This document shows positions 10,843 to 23,714 of a DNA stretch of 64,000 nt, piece by piece (the stretch's first letter is position 1; each line of letters opens with the position of its first letter). The notes beneath the pieces are model-generated. The model ran no database searches. It saw nothing but the letters and a program-made list of their open reading frames with translations, and was not told the origin of the DNA. The stretch is from NCBI GenBank assembly GCA_944990035.1, contig CALYLX010000054.1:310001-374000 (forward strand), written 5' to 3'. The position numbers and the translations under genes were made by a program. This stretch comes from Clitopilus passeckerianus (lineage: Eukaryota > Basidiomycota > Agaricomycetes > Agaricales > Entolomataceae).

Positions 10843-13800
10843 TTACACCTCGGCAGCGCTGGGGCCACCTCCGAACACCCAGCTCAACCCAACGAACCCT
10901 TTCCACCCCTTCCTTCCCCTCTCCTCATCCTTCTTCCCGTCCTCATCGTCATTCTCAGGAGGGCATCCCAAGCCCTCCACGCTCGCGAACGAGATATATC
11001 CCTCCGTCGCCCTCAACCTCTCTGATGCCTTCCTAGCATTGAATCGCGGACGGCGGGGAGGAACAGAGTAAGGAATGGGAGCGGGAGCCTCGTCAGATGC
11101 CGCGTCAAACAGTGCGGACTGCATGAGCGGCGGCGGGCGTCTCGAGTGGGGGATTCCCTGATCATGGAAGTACGATGGCCTTGACGGATCCGCTGATGCC
11201 TCAGGCGACGAAGCTATATGCACTTCGTTGTTGTCGTGCAGTGACAGCGGTGGGATATATCCCTCATCCAAACAACCCTCATCGTACTCCGACGACGACG
11301 TTGAGCTTGATCCAGACCGTCCGTTTTCTGGCCTCCTGGTCGTAGTGGTGGGCACCCTGGGTGAACGAGTGGTAGCGTAGACGAGAGGACTATTCCTCGC
11401 AAGACTCTCGCCACGTCTGCCTGCCCTCGACCTCGACACGCTCCTCACATCAGGTGGTGTCGGTGGAGGGGTGATCATCATCTTCCTGCTACCGTCTTCT
11501 GCTTGTGAATATGCAGCCTCCTCAAAGGGTAGGACGTTAGGCATCGAGTTGGCATTCCTCTGACCTGCCTGTGCGAGTGGCACAGGCTGGTTTCTTGGTG
11601 AAGGCGCCAGACTCGCTGACCTAGCGCGTGGGGAGACAGCAGCAGATGATGGACCAGGAAGATTGAAAGTGGAGGCGTGAGGCCTCCTTGTCGAAGGTGT
11701 TCGTCCCATACCATGTCCTTGAGGGGCAGGTGAGAAGCCTGCGGTAAGAGGGGTAGTAGGTTGACCTGCGAAGGAGGTCGTGCCGACTCTAGGAGAGGCT
11801 GGGAGATGAGGCGGTTGCGACCTCGGCGTGCGAGGGTTGACGAGTGGCGATGAGGGAGGACGCTTGTTGGCGTTGACGGCGTAGGGGGTAGGTGAGGAAG
11901 GAGGTAGAGGCTGTCGAGTAGCCTGGGGAGATCCTTCCGTCCGTGACCTCATGTGCGCAGTATAGTTGATCTTGGGAGAGTAGGTCTGTGGTGGTGCGGG
12001 TGCAGCGGAGGCAGTAGCAGACAACGACAGTGAAGAGGATGAAGTCGAAGTCGAGGCCTATATAAACCCAACTCGTGTTAGCACCGTGTAATGAGATAGG
12101 GATAGCGGAGACGGAAAGAAGAAAGGCGTGGATGGTGATGGGTGTATATAAACAGAACATCGACAACAATGCATAAGGTGGAGAAAAAATAACAGAGAAG
12201 CTGTTGTGTGGGAGATGGTAGATGTCAAAAGTTTGTGGCTGAGCTTAGGAAGGCAGTGCCCGTGCCGAGAATCGCGAAGACCCTTCGAACTAGGCACTGC
12301 TAGGCCAAGTGGGCAGTGATGTGCACGCGATCACAAGTTGTGATCGATGGTGGAGCACGTGAAGTGCGCGCAGAATAAACGAACGGAACCCCAGTTACCA
12401 TAAACAAAAAAAAAGGGTAAAGGGGGCATTCGGAACAGAGCAGGGGGTAAAGTAGGGTGAAGATGAATTGGAATTGAAGTGGGGGAAAGGAGATAGAACG
12501 ATATCAGAAGGAAAGTGACTTACATCGTTCTTCCATGGACAACTGCCTTCCTCGTCTCTGACCTCGTTCATGCTGGCCTTCCTTTCCCTCACGCCAAGTG
12601 CCGGGTCCAATCTCGAATTCTCCTCACTCGCTCCCTTCCCGGTACTTTGGGCCTCCTCAACCTCGTCATCGCTATCCTCGTCCGTCAAGTAGACATCCCC
12701 ATTGATGAACCTCAAGCTGTTCCCATTTTCCTCCCTCATCACTCTATTGCCTTTCATCGGACTCCTGCTCTTCTTACTCGCCCTCCTAGCCTTCTTCGCA
12801 GCCTGCTTATCCGCTTCCAGCACCCTCTCGAGTCTTGCTCGAAGATCCTTCTCCTGAGACGTCATCTGGGAATCAGGGAAGGTCGACGCGAATGCAGTGG
12901 GTGGAGGTGCCTGAAGCTGCTGGATGTTCGGTAGTGGAGGTAGTGGAGGTAGGGTAGCCACGTTAGGCGTAGGTGAAGAGGTATACGAAGCAGGGAGGGA
13001 CTGCCTTTTCCTTTGAGAAGGCGTCTGAGGGAAGGGAGCTGGCTGTATGCGCGGTGAAGAGATAATAGACCCCGTCTTGTTCGTTGGTGAAGGCGACGTA
13101 GTTCGTCCCTTCGTATGTCTTGTAAAATGTTGCGAATGCACCGATTTCGTAGGCGAAGGTGAGCTGGATGTCGGGGAATTCCTGCTAGAGCTCGAGGTGG
13201 TGGTGGTGTTAATTGAAGTTGTAGCGCCTTGCCTCCTAATGCCTGTCTGAGGAGCTGCGGGAAGGAAGTCGGCACGAGGATCAACCTCTGCGTCACCTCC
13301 ATACACGTTTTGAGTAGCTCCCGAGGATTCATGAAGAGTGGGATTGGCGTTTAAAGATTGGTGTCTGAGAGCCCGTGGGCGGGGTGTGCTCGATCGATCA
13401 TCCGAGCAGCCACTTGGTACACCGGTATTTGTGGAACCTGTGAAAGAAAGCAGTCGTTAGCACCATTTTACCAAATAACAACGACGGATGGAAAATGAGA
13501 ATCCTGAGTGGCTATATGCGCGGTTGCGGAAGAAGCCACTCGTAGGTAGACCATATCCCGAACAACGGGAAGAATGGCGAGGAATGCAGGGAAAGAACGG
13601 TGGAAGGAATATGTGACTCACGTCTTCTCATTAATTTAGCACGCACATACAACGAGGCATCATCCCCATTGCCGTCACCGTCACCTTCCGCATCGCCGGT
13701 AGCACTAGCTGAAACAGGCCCCTGTCTTAACGGGCCAAATCCAAAACGCGTGGATTGAGGTGCAACTGCGTATGAATGCCGCCTCCTATGTCCAGGCTTG

Positions 13801-14225
13801 TTTGATGACGCCGTCGATGATGTCGATGTCGAGGGCAGGAATATCCGTGATGATGAAGCTTGAGGCTGCGGTGAGGACGATCGTTCGTCTCGAAGTAACG
13901 TGCTCCTGAGCAACATCTCGCTCCTGCTCACATCTTTCTGTGGTGAAGCCATTTGCATGGGCGAGTATCGTGGTCGTGGGTAGTGGGATGCTGAGGACAG
14001 AGAAGAGAGGGAAGAAGCCGATGAAGACGAAGATATCGATTGGTAACAAATCTGTTGCTGATACGACATGCGCTTGTTGCTCGCTGTCTGTGCTGCCTTT
14101 GTCGTTGGCGTCGGCGGAGCAGGCGGTGAGTGGGCTATTACTGGCGAGGACAAGAACCTCTGGAGCAATGGTCGCGCTTTAGAGGGAGTATGCGGGGAAT
14201 TAGTCGTTCCTCGGTGGTCTTGCAT
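10843..14225 (-). CDS. large Ser/Pro-rich, disordered hypothetical protein
   Basis: Three in-phase exons are proposed. Exon 1 (14225 to about 13622) starts at ATG (MQDHRGTTNSPHTPSK) and ends at a GTGAGT donor. Exon 2 (about 13440-12528) is joined in phase after CACAG and ends at a GTAAGT donor. Exon 3 (about 12059-10843) follows TATATAG and ends GGGPSAAEV. The product is about 910 residues, almost wholly low-complexity Ser/Pro/Thr, with short basic patches (RHTKGR, KKARRASKKSRS) and an acidic stretch (LTDEDSDDEVEEAQ). I see no catalytic domain, signal peptide or membrane span. Such proteins in fungi are often regulators or scaffolds, but I assign no function. The last proposed intron is about 470 bp, long for this genome, so exon 3 could belong to a separate gene or a small exon may be missed. 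Confidence 0.6.
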
Positions 14226-17200
14226 TATTAACCCGTTCTAATGGAACGCGACAGAACCGAGCGGAACACGATTTCGCTAGATTGTATCACTGGCAGGTGT
14301 CGTTCTGCACACGAGGCTTCCGCTAGGTGATTATTCCGAAGTAAAGCGTATCAGCCCTCCGTAGACGCGTTCTTACGCCGAGTTTTGGGTCCTCAAAGCC
14401 GTCGTCGAGTAGGAGCAGAACGTTGTCGACGGAGGAGAAGGTGAGGACCGACGTATGAGGGAAGGGGGAGAACTTTTGAAGCCCAAGTAACAGCGCCACA
14501 TATAATATAAATTGGGAAAAAATAAATAATGACGATTATGAATGATTTGCCTGGGGACGACACACCGAGGGTCTGTAAATCTCTCAGGGTCTTTCCCACG
14601 ACCATGGAAAATAATTGGATATTTATTTTCGGATATTTATGGAAATCCGATCTTTCGGGAGTTTTCCGGAGATGGTAATTCTCATCGTTTTGGCCTAGTT
14701 TTGGGGCGCTTTTGGCTATTTGGGGACAAACCTTTCGGTGCATTCCGCTAAACCTTGTTTTTGCCATGGACGAGGTGCATGGACCTCTTGTGTGCGTCGC
14801 TCTCATTGTCGTCAACTAGCTTCACACCTTGGACCTCCCTTCTTCTACGCTAGCCGGCTTTAAACAACAGCCACAATTATATTTCTTATTCTTGACCATT
14901 TTGCGCCCCATTTCCTTCATCAACCATTTGTGTATTAAGGCCTCCTTCTCCATTCCATTGTTATTGACCGACATAGCCATCCGGTCATGCTCCTGGTCCT
15001 CCTTCATCTGTAAAAGTCACACACGGTACCTTCGTCAGGAACACCTCCGGACTCAAGTCCACCCCAAATATACCAAATAATTCAAAAGTCCCCTTTCTTC
15101 CTAGTTTTGATTGCTGAATAAATTTCTTCTACGGACCTTAGAATATCCTTGTATAATGAATATTCATAAGCATTTCTAGACAATGAACGAACATGGAATC
15201 CTGCCTGTTCGAAGCCTGTCCAATGCCCGTGATCCCCTTTGTCAAAGTTGATTAGGAATCGCGAGCAAAGCCATCCCCGCGAAGCGCCCACGAATTCTCC
15301 AGGATCGACGGGGTTGCATTTTAGCCTATGAGAGGTCATGCAGGGTAACCATCCCTCTTCGCGTCCGTTATCCGTTGCAAAGTCCGTGCGGTGAGGCCAA
15401 ATGCCAATCTCCAAACTCATCTCCTTTCCGAGCCTCCCTCGTGGCCGACCCGGTCACACTAAATCGCTGCAAGCCTGTTGAGTTGTACTCATATACGTCC
15501 TTGTAACGGGCCTACTAGAAACACGAGCCCGTTTCAGGAATGCACTTGCCCTGGAATACAGACTACTATATGCAAAAGTCAGACGACTCGAAATTCGAGG
15601 GATGTGAAATTCAGGACTTCCAGCTCAGTCGGCGCAAGATCTTCTTTCCATATGGTCCTTCCGAGGCACTTCGCCTTCGCTCCCCCGACTCTGCTCATAC
15701 ATGAACGTATACAACGCAGGCGTATGTTTTCCGAGATCGCAACGTGTTGTTGCTAGTGAGAGTATCTACCCAATCATGACATACACAATATTTCTCCACA
15801 TCCCTACCAAGGACCCCTCCCATAGCGCATTATCCATGCAATCATCGTCACTACTAGCGACATTCCGTCCCGTCTCCGCCAACCCTGCGCATCGTGGTCC
15901 TTAGACATTTCGCTTCTTTTCTCTCCTACCCTGAGCGCGTTGCGCCAACCTGTTGTCAAAACCCAAATGCAGCAAAAGCGCTGCGGGCATTGCCCCGCTT
16001 AGCACCGCTTAGGACGGCTATTACCCCAAGAGGAACCATCACCCTGACCTTCAAAAAAACAGAACAGCGAAAATCCCCATACTGAAATCGCATCACCGCC
16101 CTTCCCCATTTACCGCGAGTCGTATGATATTTTCTTCTTTTTCGACGATCGAGAGACTAGAGTTGCCTATGTTATGAAGCCGGGCGGTGTACGTCGGGAG
16201 TTGCCAGAGGATGAGAAGGCGCGTGATTTCCAGGCTTGGCAAGGCTTGGGAAGACTAAGACTTGGATTGGCGGTTTGGTAGAGTACCGGCACGAGCAGTA
16301 GCCTGTACGGATATGTTTAATTCCTGCTTATTGGGTTACTATGATTGGGAATTACCAATAGAAATCCCAGGGAGGGGATTGGGTAGTGATACGAGATTAG
16401 ATATACTCGCGAACATGATGGACATGAGTTCACCACAATCCCAGAGAACCAGAAGTCCATTGGGACGACTGATAGAGATTTCCTGGGACCAACGCTGGAT
16501 ATACCATTTGGGAGAGAGTTTTCTTGTCGGTCGCCTCGGTCTCAATCAATACGGTCTCTTCGTTACTTCCCGCTACAAGCATGCGCAACCACACAAGCCA
16601 TACCACAATTAATCCGGTAATCGCCCGCCCAGAGTGGAAGCATATGCGCCTCACCCCTACCCTCAACCCTACCATTCCCGACATCAATGTGCTCTTAGTT
16701 CATCGGAGACTTTTGTGGTCGCGGCTAACCCAAGCGCGGAGAATATTCGCATTTTGACAAAGATAAAGATGGTTGCAGCCTTTCGTGACTTGTCCGAGAT
16801 CTTGGCTAAAGATCGATACCGGCCTGCATCTGTGCACGCCAACAAAACCCTACGTTTGTTGACCTGATTTTCGGAGGAAAGTCAAATTTGGTTCTGAGCG
16901 ACTGTAGCCATCAGCGTCATCGATGACGGACTTTGATTTGATGCTACTCTGATGCTGTATGCTTGTTTTTTTCATATTTCCCATTTCTCTTTTTGCTCTC
17001 ACAGATACGCAGCACCAGCCTACCATCTCCACTAGTTTGCTCAGGGTATCTCGCGGAAAATGCGGCGTTGTGTATGTGGCACACGACAAGAAGAACCATG
17101 AGGGATTACATACAATTTTGGCAGCGACGAGTTTTGTTCTTCTATGAAGACAAATTCCAGAGTTTGAACTTCTTTCCTGGGGTTTGGGGTACTGACATGC

Positions 17201-19164
17201 CGCCGGCGTACATCATTGGCGGCCACCAGGTGAATGAATACCTCATAAACTTGGTCCTGATCGGCACCTTTCTCGGGTTTCTCTGGGCTTGGATCCGTGG
17301 ATTGTCGAGATAACCATGTCATACGGCTCTTTTCAATCTTGTTTCTGTCGATTCGAAACCTTATACCGGTGGGGACGGCGTTCTCTTGGGTGCTTAATAA
17401 TGTCACCGTAGAAGTACTTCGCTTTTCTACGATACGCCACCGGGAGATTGGAGAATGGAACTTGAGACCGGCTGAACTCATACCTCATGGATATGCAGGA
17501 AATTGAACTGGTCTCTGGGTAAAGCCGAGTCTCCACTTCTCTCTAGATCGCTGGTGACTAGGCTGCCAACCTACGCGGGGGTCCCGAAAGGAGGCGAGGC
17601 CAGCTCCCCTCGATCTCACAAGGCACTTGCGGGATTTCAGCCATCTCGGCTCTCTAACTCGGGTACTCATAAAGGCGGCGAATTAGAATGCCCTCAACCC
17701 CATGCATCCGCTGCCTTCATTAGCCTCTGGCCGTCCATCCAGGCTATCGAAGCTCCGAACCCCTGATGAGTGATTTTCGCCATCGTCATGACGGCTTTTG
17801 CCCTGGTTCCAGAAGGCATTGGACGATGCATAGCCAACTTAGAGCTACTTGGGCTCCAACTTTCGAATACTGGAAGGCGGATCCGAAGCCTATGGCTCTT
17901 ACGGTGGTGTTCTCGAATCCAGGTCTAATGGTATTTTCGGCAGGGACGAGTTACTTGACCATCATCGTCCACCTCTGCGGGATTACAGAGACTTCCTCAC
18001 TGGGAGGTTGCTTCACCGGCGTGTCGGACGGTCCGACTACGTATGTGTATGGTAATTTAATATTTACATTTCTCAATGAGCAGTACTCGACGGACTATTT
18101 TTGTGGATAATGTGATAACTGTTGTCCTTTTACACTCCACTACCTCGGTGGGTATGTATCCAAATCTGTCCATATGGTAGACAAATTGGATTGTGAAACG
18201 ACAAATTTCCACCCGTGCCGGTGGATTCGTTGTCAAAGCATTCGACTGTAAAGGGTTCTGTAAATCGTCCGCCTTCCCTGAAGACTCCTCTCCACTTCCT
18301 CAAAGCGGTGCTCCGAACCAATTACGCATTCAATGACTCGTAGGCATCCTGTTCAGAAGTCGGGTTCTAGGATTAATTGGCCAACATAGCTTATTGGCTT
18401 CTTCAAGTTTACGCAACTCACTGAAAAAGTCTTCCTCGCAAATGAAGCCCGACCTGGTCGCCATAACTCTATGACCCCCTAAAGGCCCCTAGGATCCAAC
18501 TGCGATCATCTGAGGTACGAAACAAGGACGCTTTTGAACACGGGAACACTATTCAGCGTGGTACTGCTCCACAAACTAAAGGTTATTTTACATCCGCCAT
18601 CACATTGAAAGATCAGGATTGGTATGGATGACGCTCCTCGTTGCGTCATCGAACTTGCGCTTCTACCTGGCCTTGCTGGAACATTGTAGCTACCGCAGTA
18701 TTGTTTCTGTGCTATTTTTCCGACAGGCCCGCAAGCAAGATGAACCAAGTGCCAGCGATCAACCAATTATTGCCGGAGCGTTGAAATCTGGTCTCAAAGC
18801 GGGGCATGTGGGTACAATTCGGTAAGTTTGATGCAGGGTGTTAGGAAGCTCAGGATTTCCTTTTTCCCATTTTCGGCTCCATAAGTATGCATGGCTTGTA
18901 GTTTGGCAACACCCGAGTATAAAATAGGATAATACTGTAACGTTTATAAGCCACCAATCAGACGCGCAGAAAACTACTTAACAAATCAGAATTATGTAAT
19001 TTCAATGGGTCGCGTTTCGACCCGTTAGTTCGAATCCTCGTTACAACTCAGACTCGTAATGTACACAACGAAATACCAGAGCCATATTCCCTACGTGAGA
19101 TATCTCTCGTGGCCCAACACTCTACATGGCATATTCGGGACGTTAGATCACACGTATGACCGGG
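14226..19164. other. gene-poor stretch, nothing recognised
   Basis: Nearly 5 kb without a supportable gene. Frames of 110-140 codons exist (14815-14393 minus with one hydrophobic span, 15420-15082 minus, 16262-16612 plus, 16963-17313 plus with a C-terminal hydrophobic segment, 17766-18110 plus). None has a family motif, a convincing start context or matching exons nearby. Composition is mixed and no long direct or inverted repeats were obvious by eye. Confidence 0.45.
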
Positions 19165-20443
19165 TTAGGATGCGGCAATCCCCAACGACGGATGCAATCG
19201 CTGAATCGTTTGAAATTCTGGGGTATCTATAAAGCCGTGAAGGTTCAATTTCTGCAGGTCCTCACACCTCCCTAGAAACCGCCCAACTCTGCCCTCCAGA
19301 TCCAAAATACCTGACGCGACTTCAAGGTTCCCATTGGCTGTATGGGGATGAAGGTAGGGCATGTCGAGATATGATGAGTTGGGTCAAGTTAGGTGTGACC
19401 ATGAAGTTCAATAGACCTCCTAAACAACCAGGCAGGTTGTTTGTGTCGCAGAGAGTGACGTCAAGAGTATGCATTAATGGAAGATAAATACTTTGGCCTT
19501 GGGGAACGCGTAAGTCTCAATGGTGAACATTGGCAAAATCCGATTGACTACCAGCCCACACAGCGAACGTCTGCAAGTGACGGGTGTTGGATAGACTAAT
19601 GTAGACATCTACATGTGTCTGCAGGAGGCCGACACCTGTGAGAGCTAGGTGTGCAATCTTGGATGTTTCAGGGGACGATAGGTTGATTAGAAGGGGCTCC
19701 TTGCCTCGGGACAAAGCTAACATTGTCTGCTGGAACCATATCATGGTCGGCGGATTAGCGCGTGCCGGTTTAGAGCGATCCTTGATAGGGCCCGCGCCAT
19801 TGCTTCCTGGCGGATCAACCCATGCCTCTATGGAAACCTTCGGTGCTGCAACACCTGTCCATGTATCGAACAGCCTCTCTTCAAATATTGGCCTCACCTG
19901 GGTGTAAATGGGACGGGATGGGGAACACACAAATTTGAGATGAATTTCTGATAGACCGATGAAAAACTTCTTCGGTAGAATATGGAAGCGTAGACGGGCG
20001 TACTCAAACTCCTCCACATTCTGGAAGAGCATTGAAAGGGAGGAGATCCGATTCGCAAACGGGTTGCAGCAGCGTGGAAGGGCTTTTTCGACCAGTGCAA
20101 TGGCGGGGTTGGACGTATCCAATACGGGGAAGGTGCTGCCGCCGGTACGTTCTTCTAGTAATCTCTTCAAGCGCCACCATACGATGGAGAGCCTGTGTTT
20201 GGATGTCTGTGCCCTCTTGATGATGGTCTGAATCGTCTCCTGAGTAGCCATGCGAGGTGCGCCAATGGTTATAGTAACTTTGAGCCAGAGGCCTGGAGAT
20301 CTGAGTGCGATGAGGCGAAAACGGGGTGATACATGTGAGAGAGTCCATGGACTGGACCCATTTGTGAACGATGCTGGAAGATTTACTTCTTCGACCGCGA
20401 GCTTGACAACACGATGCAAGACCTCATTTGGAAGTGTGTCCAT
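19165..20443 (-). pseudogene. F-box/LRR-type pseudogene, copy A
   Basis: F-box proteins are substrate adaptors of SCF ubiquitin ligases. This copy starts MDTLPNEVLHRVVKLAVEEV and runs open for 308 codons, with SPWTLSHVSPRFRLIALRSP and the family block FEERLFDTWTGVAAPKV. A TGA near 19517 interrupts it. The same frame then continues as recognisable family sequence (YLPLMHTLDVTLCDTNNLPG..NLTQLIISRHALPSS). A frameshift near 19345 moves the conserved C-terminus (VASGILDLEGRV..LQKLNLHGF) into another frame. Copy B at 21.5-22.8 kb reads through both points, which shows these are lesions rather than introns. Almost all of the protein is retained, so inactivation looks recent. Confidence 0.75.
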
Positions 20444-20802
20444 TGGAAAGCAGTCAAACGATTTGCGACCAATACAAACCAGAGATCGAGGTCAAATGGA
20501 GGCCGAAGACGAGGATCCAAGAGGGTTGAGGTATCTCGTAACGTAGAAGTATTGGGAGGAGTAAGAAAGTGATGAACCAAGCTCAGATTGGAATGGATGA
20601 GGTCATTCGTCATCCACCCTCCTCTCGATGATCGTTCTCGGACATATTTCAATGATACGGTGAACGTGTAAGGCATGCTCACATGATAGCGTGCCTTACC
20701 TTCTACTTTCCATTGCTCTACCATGGTAAAAACCGCGCAGAGAGATAACCAGTTCAAATACGACCGTATACGTGCATTGGGAGAGTGCCTTGACCTAGCG
20801 TC

Positions 20803-21057
20803 TCACTCGCATTCCATAAAAACCAAGGGGTGGTTTGCCAAGTAAACATTTTCAATCGTGAAAATTACATTACGTACATGTTTATAGGAATACTTGCAGT
20901 AAATCTGGTTTATAGGGTAGGGCTGAATGTCAGGAATACGATTATATCGAAGTATCCTGAGTCTGAGGTCATGGAGCTGGATTAAAAAGCTTGAGAAACG
21001 AGTGAATTCTGGGGGATTGAGTAACGGGTTGTCCAGAGGGGACTCTAGCCGTGTCAT
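20803..21057 (-). pseudogene. C-terminal fragment of a second F-box-associated family
   Basis: The minus strand encodes LESPLDNPLLNPPE followed by a short Leu/Arg/Tyr-rich tail. The relic at 23.7-25.0 kb contains FESPLDNPLLNPPE in the same position. Sequence that should precede it on the minus strand is absent. A matching piece lies on the plus strand immediately beyond (21060-21200). This is half of a broken gene. Confidence 0.55.
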
Positions 21058-21059
21058 CT

Positions 21060-21271
21060 GGGATGTAGCCTCGAAAGAGGTCCTAGCCCGTATCGACTTT
21101 CACCCCACGGTTGACTCGACAGCCACCGGCTTTTCTCAGGCTGAGGGTGCGGTTGTAGAACCCGGGGAGCTTGTTATCAAATCTAAATGGGACGACCCCG
21201 TTGTGAATCCGACCTGCGACGTCGAAATGGACGTGACCAAATTCTACAAGGGTCGTGCTCGGCGTTTATGA
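21060..21271 (+). pseudogene. inverted fragment of the same family
   Basis: Plus-strand translation reads VLARIDFHPTV..FSQAEGAVVEPGE..DDPVVNPT. It aligns with the minus-strand relic near 23.9 kb, which reads VLTRISFHPRV..NSQVEGAIVEFKE..DNPLLNPP. The DNA is clearly related, but the orientation is reversed relative to that relic and to the adjacent fragment ending at 21057. It is an inverted piece of a decayed gene. Confidence 0.5.
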
Positions 21272-21534
21272 CCTGGAATAGTTGATGTATCTCTGCGCCG
21301 TGTGGAATTCTACGTTGTACATACTAAGACATCAATATGTGTCCAAATTTGGCTACCACTATACCACTTGACATTAGAAACCTCGCTAGGCGTGGAACCA
21401 CTATGGGATATTAGTTTTAAAACATTTTCTCCAGTCATTTCTGTTAAAACATACTGGATATCATTTCCGTCAGTAACATTCGGGGCGTTATGTTTACACT
21501 TGTACTTAGGTAATTATGGACTCTCATAGGGATG

Positions 21535-22808
21535 CTACGCGGGTTCGGCTTTGATAATTCTCAGCGAGGGAAGCAACTGCTGGATCGTTCCGAAGTCTTG
21601 AGTTCCTGCAAAGCCACAGATGTCTAATTGCTGGAGGGCTTCGCACCTTGCCAGAAATTGCACAACTCTGCGCTCCGGATCCAAGATACCCGATGCGACT
21701 CCGACGTTTCCATTGAGTGTGCGGTTGGATGAAGGTCGTGGATGTCGAGATATGGCGAGTTGGGTCAATTTAGGTGTCCGTATGAAATCCAATAATCCTG
21801 CCAAACAACTAGGCAGATCGCTTGTTTCGCATAGAGTGAAATTAAGCGTATGCATCAATGGGAGATGGATAACTTGGTTTTGGTGTCTGCGTAAGTGTTG
21901 AATGCAGGCCGAGTCCGAGTCGCCAACAACCCACACAGTAAAAGTCTGAAGCTGACGGGTGTTGTACAGAATATTGTAGACTTCTATGTGTGTTTGTAAG
22001 AGGCCGATGCCTGTGAGAGCGAGGTGTGCGATCTTGCACGTTTCGGGGGATGGTAGATTTATTAGGAGGGGTTCCGCGGAGTTCCTGCTTAGGACCGCCA
22101 TGATGTGTCGGAGGCGTATTGACCGTGACTGGGGGTCATTAGAGAGTGCTGGCTTAGAATGATCCTCGTCATTTATGTGCCGATTAACTCAGGCGTGGAT
22201 GGCAACCTTTGGCGCTGGGACACCGGTCCATGTGTCAAATAGCCTCTCTTCAAATATGGGCTTCACCGGGATGAAAGTCGTCCTGAGGGAGGGAGACACA
22301 AAATCGAAATATATCTCTGATAGTCCGATAAAGAATTTGTTCGGCAGAGCACGGAAGCGCAGACGAGCGAACTCGAAGTCGTTCACATCCTGGAAGAGCA
22401 TTGAAAGGGAGGAAATTCGATCTGAGAACGGGTTACAGAAGCGCAACAGCCTGTTTTCAATCAATGCAGAGGCGGGGTTAGACGAATCCAATCTCGGGAA
22501 GAGGCTAGAGCAGTTATGTGCTGCTAGTATAGTTGAAAGAGCCCATACGATAGATAGCCGATATCTGGACGTCTGTGCCCTCGTGAGGACAGCTTGAATC
22601 GCATCTTGAGTCACCTTGATACCTGCACCAATGGTTATAGTGAGGTTGACCCAGAAGCCTAGAGATCCAAGCACGATGAAGCGGAAACGGGACGACACAT
22701 GGGAAGAGTCCACGGATTGCAGCCATTGATGAACGATGCCGGAAAATATACTTCTTCCACCGTGAGGTTGAGAACATGGTGTAACACCTTATCTGGGAGA
22801 GTGTCCAT
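21535..22808 (-). pseudogene. F-box/LRR-type pseudogene, copy B
   Basis: Begins MDTLPDKVLHHVLNLTVEEV. A frameshift near 22710-22680 moves the continuing family sequence (SSHVSSRFRFIVLGSLGFW) into another frame. That frame runs to APKVAIHA and hits TGA at about 22190, where copy A has TGG (APKVSIEAW). The same frame resumes directly and stays open to the end: PLLINLPSPETCKIAHLALT, HLPLMHTLNFTLCETSDLP, VASGILDPERRVVQFLARCE, ending IIKAEPA. At least one frameshift and one nonsense change inactivate it. It is most similar to copy A, which points to local tandem duplication. Confidence 0.75.
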
Positions 22809-23176
22809 TGAGTTTGTACAATCCGAAGGTCGATGTTCAAGACAAGGTGTCAACAGGGTTAGGGCCCGGGCCCTGAGGTATTACTTAACGTGGAAATGGT
22901 GGGAGGAGATTGAACATCGTTGAATACGTCGAGGTTGACGTGACGAAGCTTTCTAAGGCCGTGCGGCGTGTTCGACTTTCGTGGCCTTTCAGTGGAATAG
23001 TTTGCACGTCTATGTTATCTACGCAATCCCTTTGGAAGCTTCGATATACATATACCATAGCTGGAGTGCCACCAACAATCTACTCAAAGCCATTGATGTA
23101 ACACTCTTTCGTAACCCATTACATATTCATGGGCTTTCTATATATTATCAAAACCCTACAGAGATACCGTGGTGTG

Positions 23177-23624
23177 TCAGGACCTTGTAAGCCGCACCTC
23201 CGGAAGTAATCCCCGGATTGCGTCGAAGTCTTCAGTAAAAGTGAAGCCACTTATTATGTCCAATCTCCTGAGGTGTCCACAACGGGCCAGCAAATTAAGA
23301 ACTCTGTGGTCAGGATCTAGGAAACCCGAAGCCTGGTTAAACGGTGAGAGATACCGTGCGGCAATGGAACGCCGTTCATGACCGCATATGTTAAGTTGGG
23401 TCAATCTGGGGTTAATCATGAGGTCCGAGAACTCTCCCAAACAATGAATCTGCCTGCCTGTCAATGGTTGCGTCAGACAGAGTGAGTTCGAGATTGCAGA
23501 GTCTTTCGAGTTGGATTGGGTGTCGACGCTGGATTAAGTGTGAAAGGCTGAAATAAATGCAGGTCGCCTTCGCATCCCTGACTCTGTAGAGGCCATGCAT
23601 GGACTGGGGAGATATTAGACGCAA
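23177..23624 (-). pseudogene. F-box/LRR-type remnant, copy C (C-terminus only)
   Basis: Only the C-terminal third remains. It reads RLCNLELTLSDATIDRQ in one frame, then after a shift near 23455 NPRLTQLNICGHE, SGFLDPDHRVLNLLARCGHL and DFDAIRGLLPEV in another. These blocks match the ends of copies A and B (GILDPERRVVQFLARCEAL, DFGTIQQLLPSL). No F-box lies upstream. Confidence 0.6.
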
Positions 23625-23714
23625 AGAACTTCATTCTGAGAAATGATATTAGGTACATGTTTATAGTTATGAGTTCAATAGATATAGTTCATAAAGTAGG
23701 ATGAGTAGGGAGTC

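Noticed and set aside
10797..13250. Several plus-strand and alternate-frame open frames over the Ser/Pro-rich gene
   Set aside because: Low-complexity GC-biased coding DNA generates long shadow frames; only the minus-strand frame joins across canonical introns.
15082..15420. 112-codon minus-strand frame with a normal-looking composition
   Set aside because: No family recognised and no adjoining exons; insufficient to call a gene.
16963..17313. 116-codon plus-strand frame with a C-terminal hydrophobic segment
   Set aside because: Start is not in a convincing context, no homologous motif, and other frames overlap equally well.
18935..19050. Possible tRNA: AGTTCGAATCC B-box match, GGGTCG..CGACCC hairpin, GTAACG/CGTTAC ends
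   Set aside because: Ends are about 110 nt apart, no D-arm or anticodon arm of correct geometry can be drawn, and the A-box is absent.
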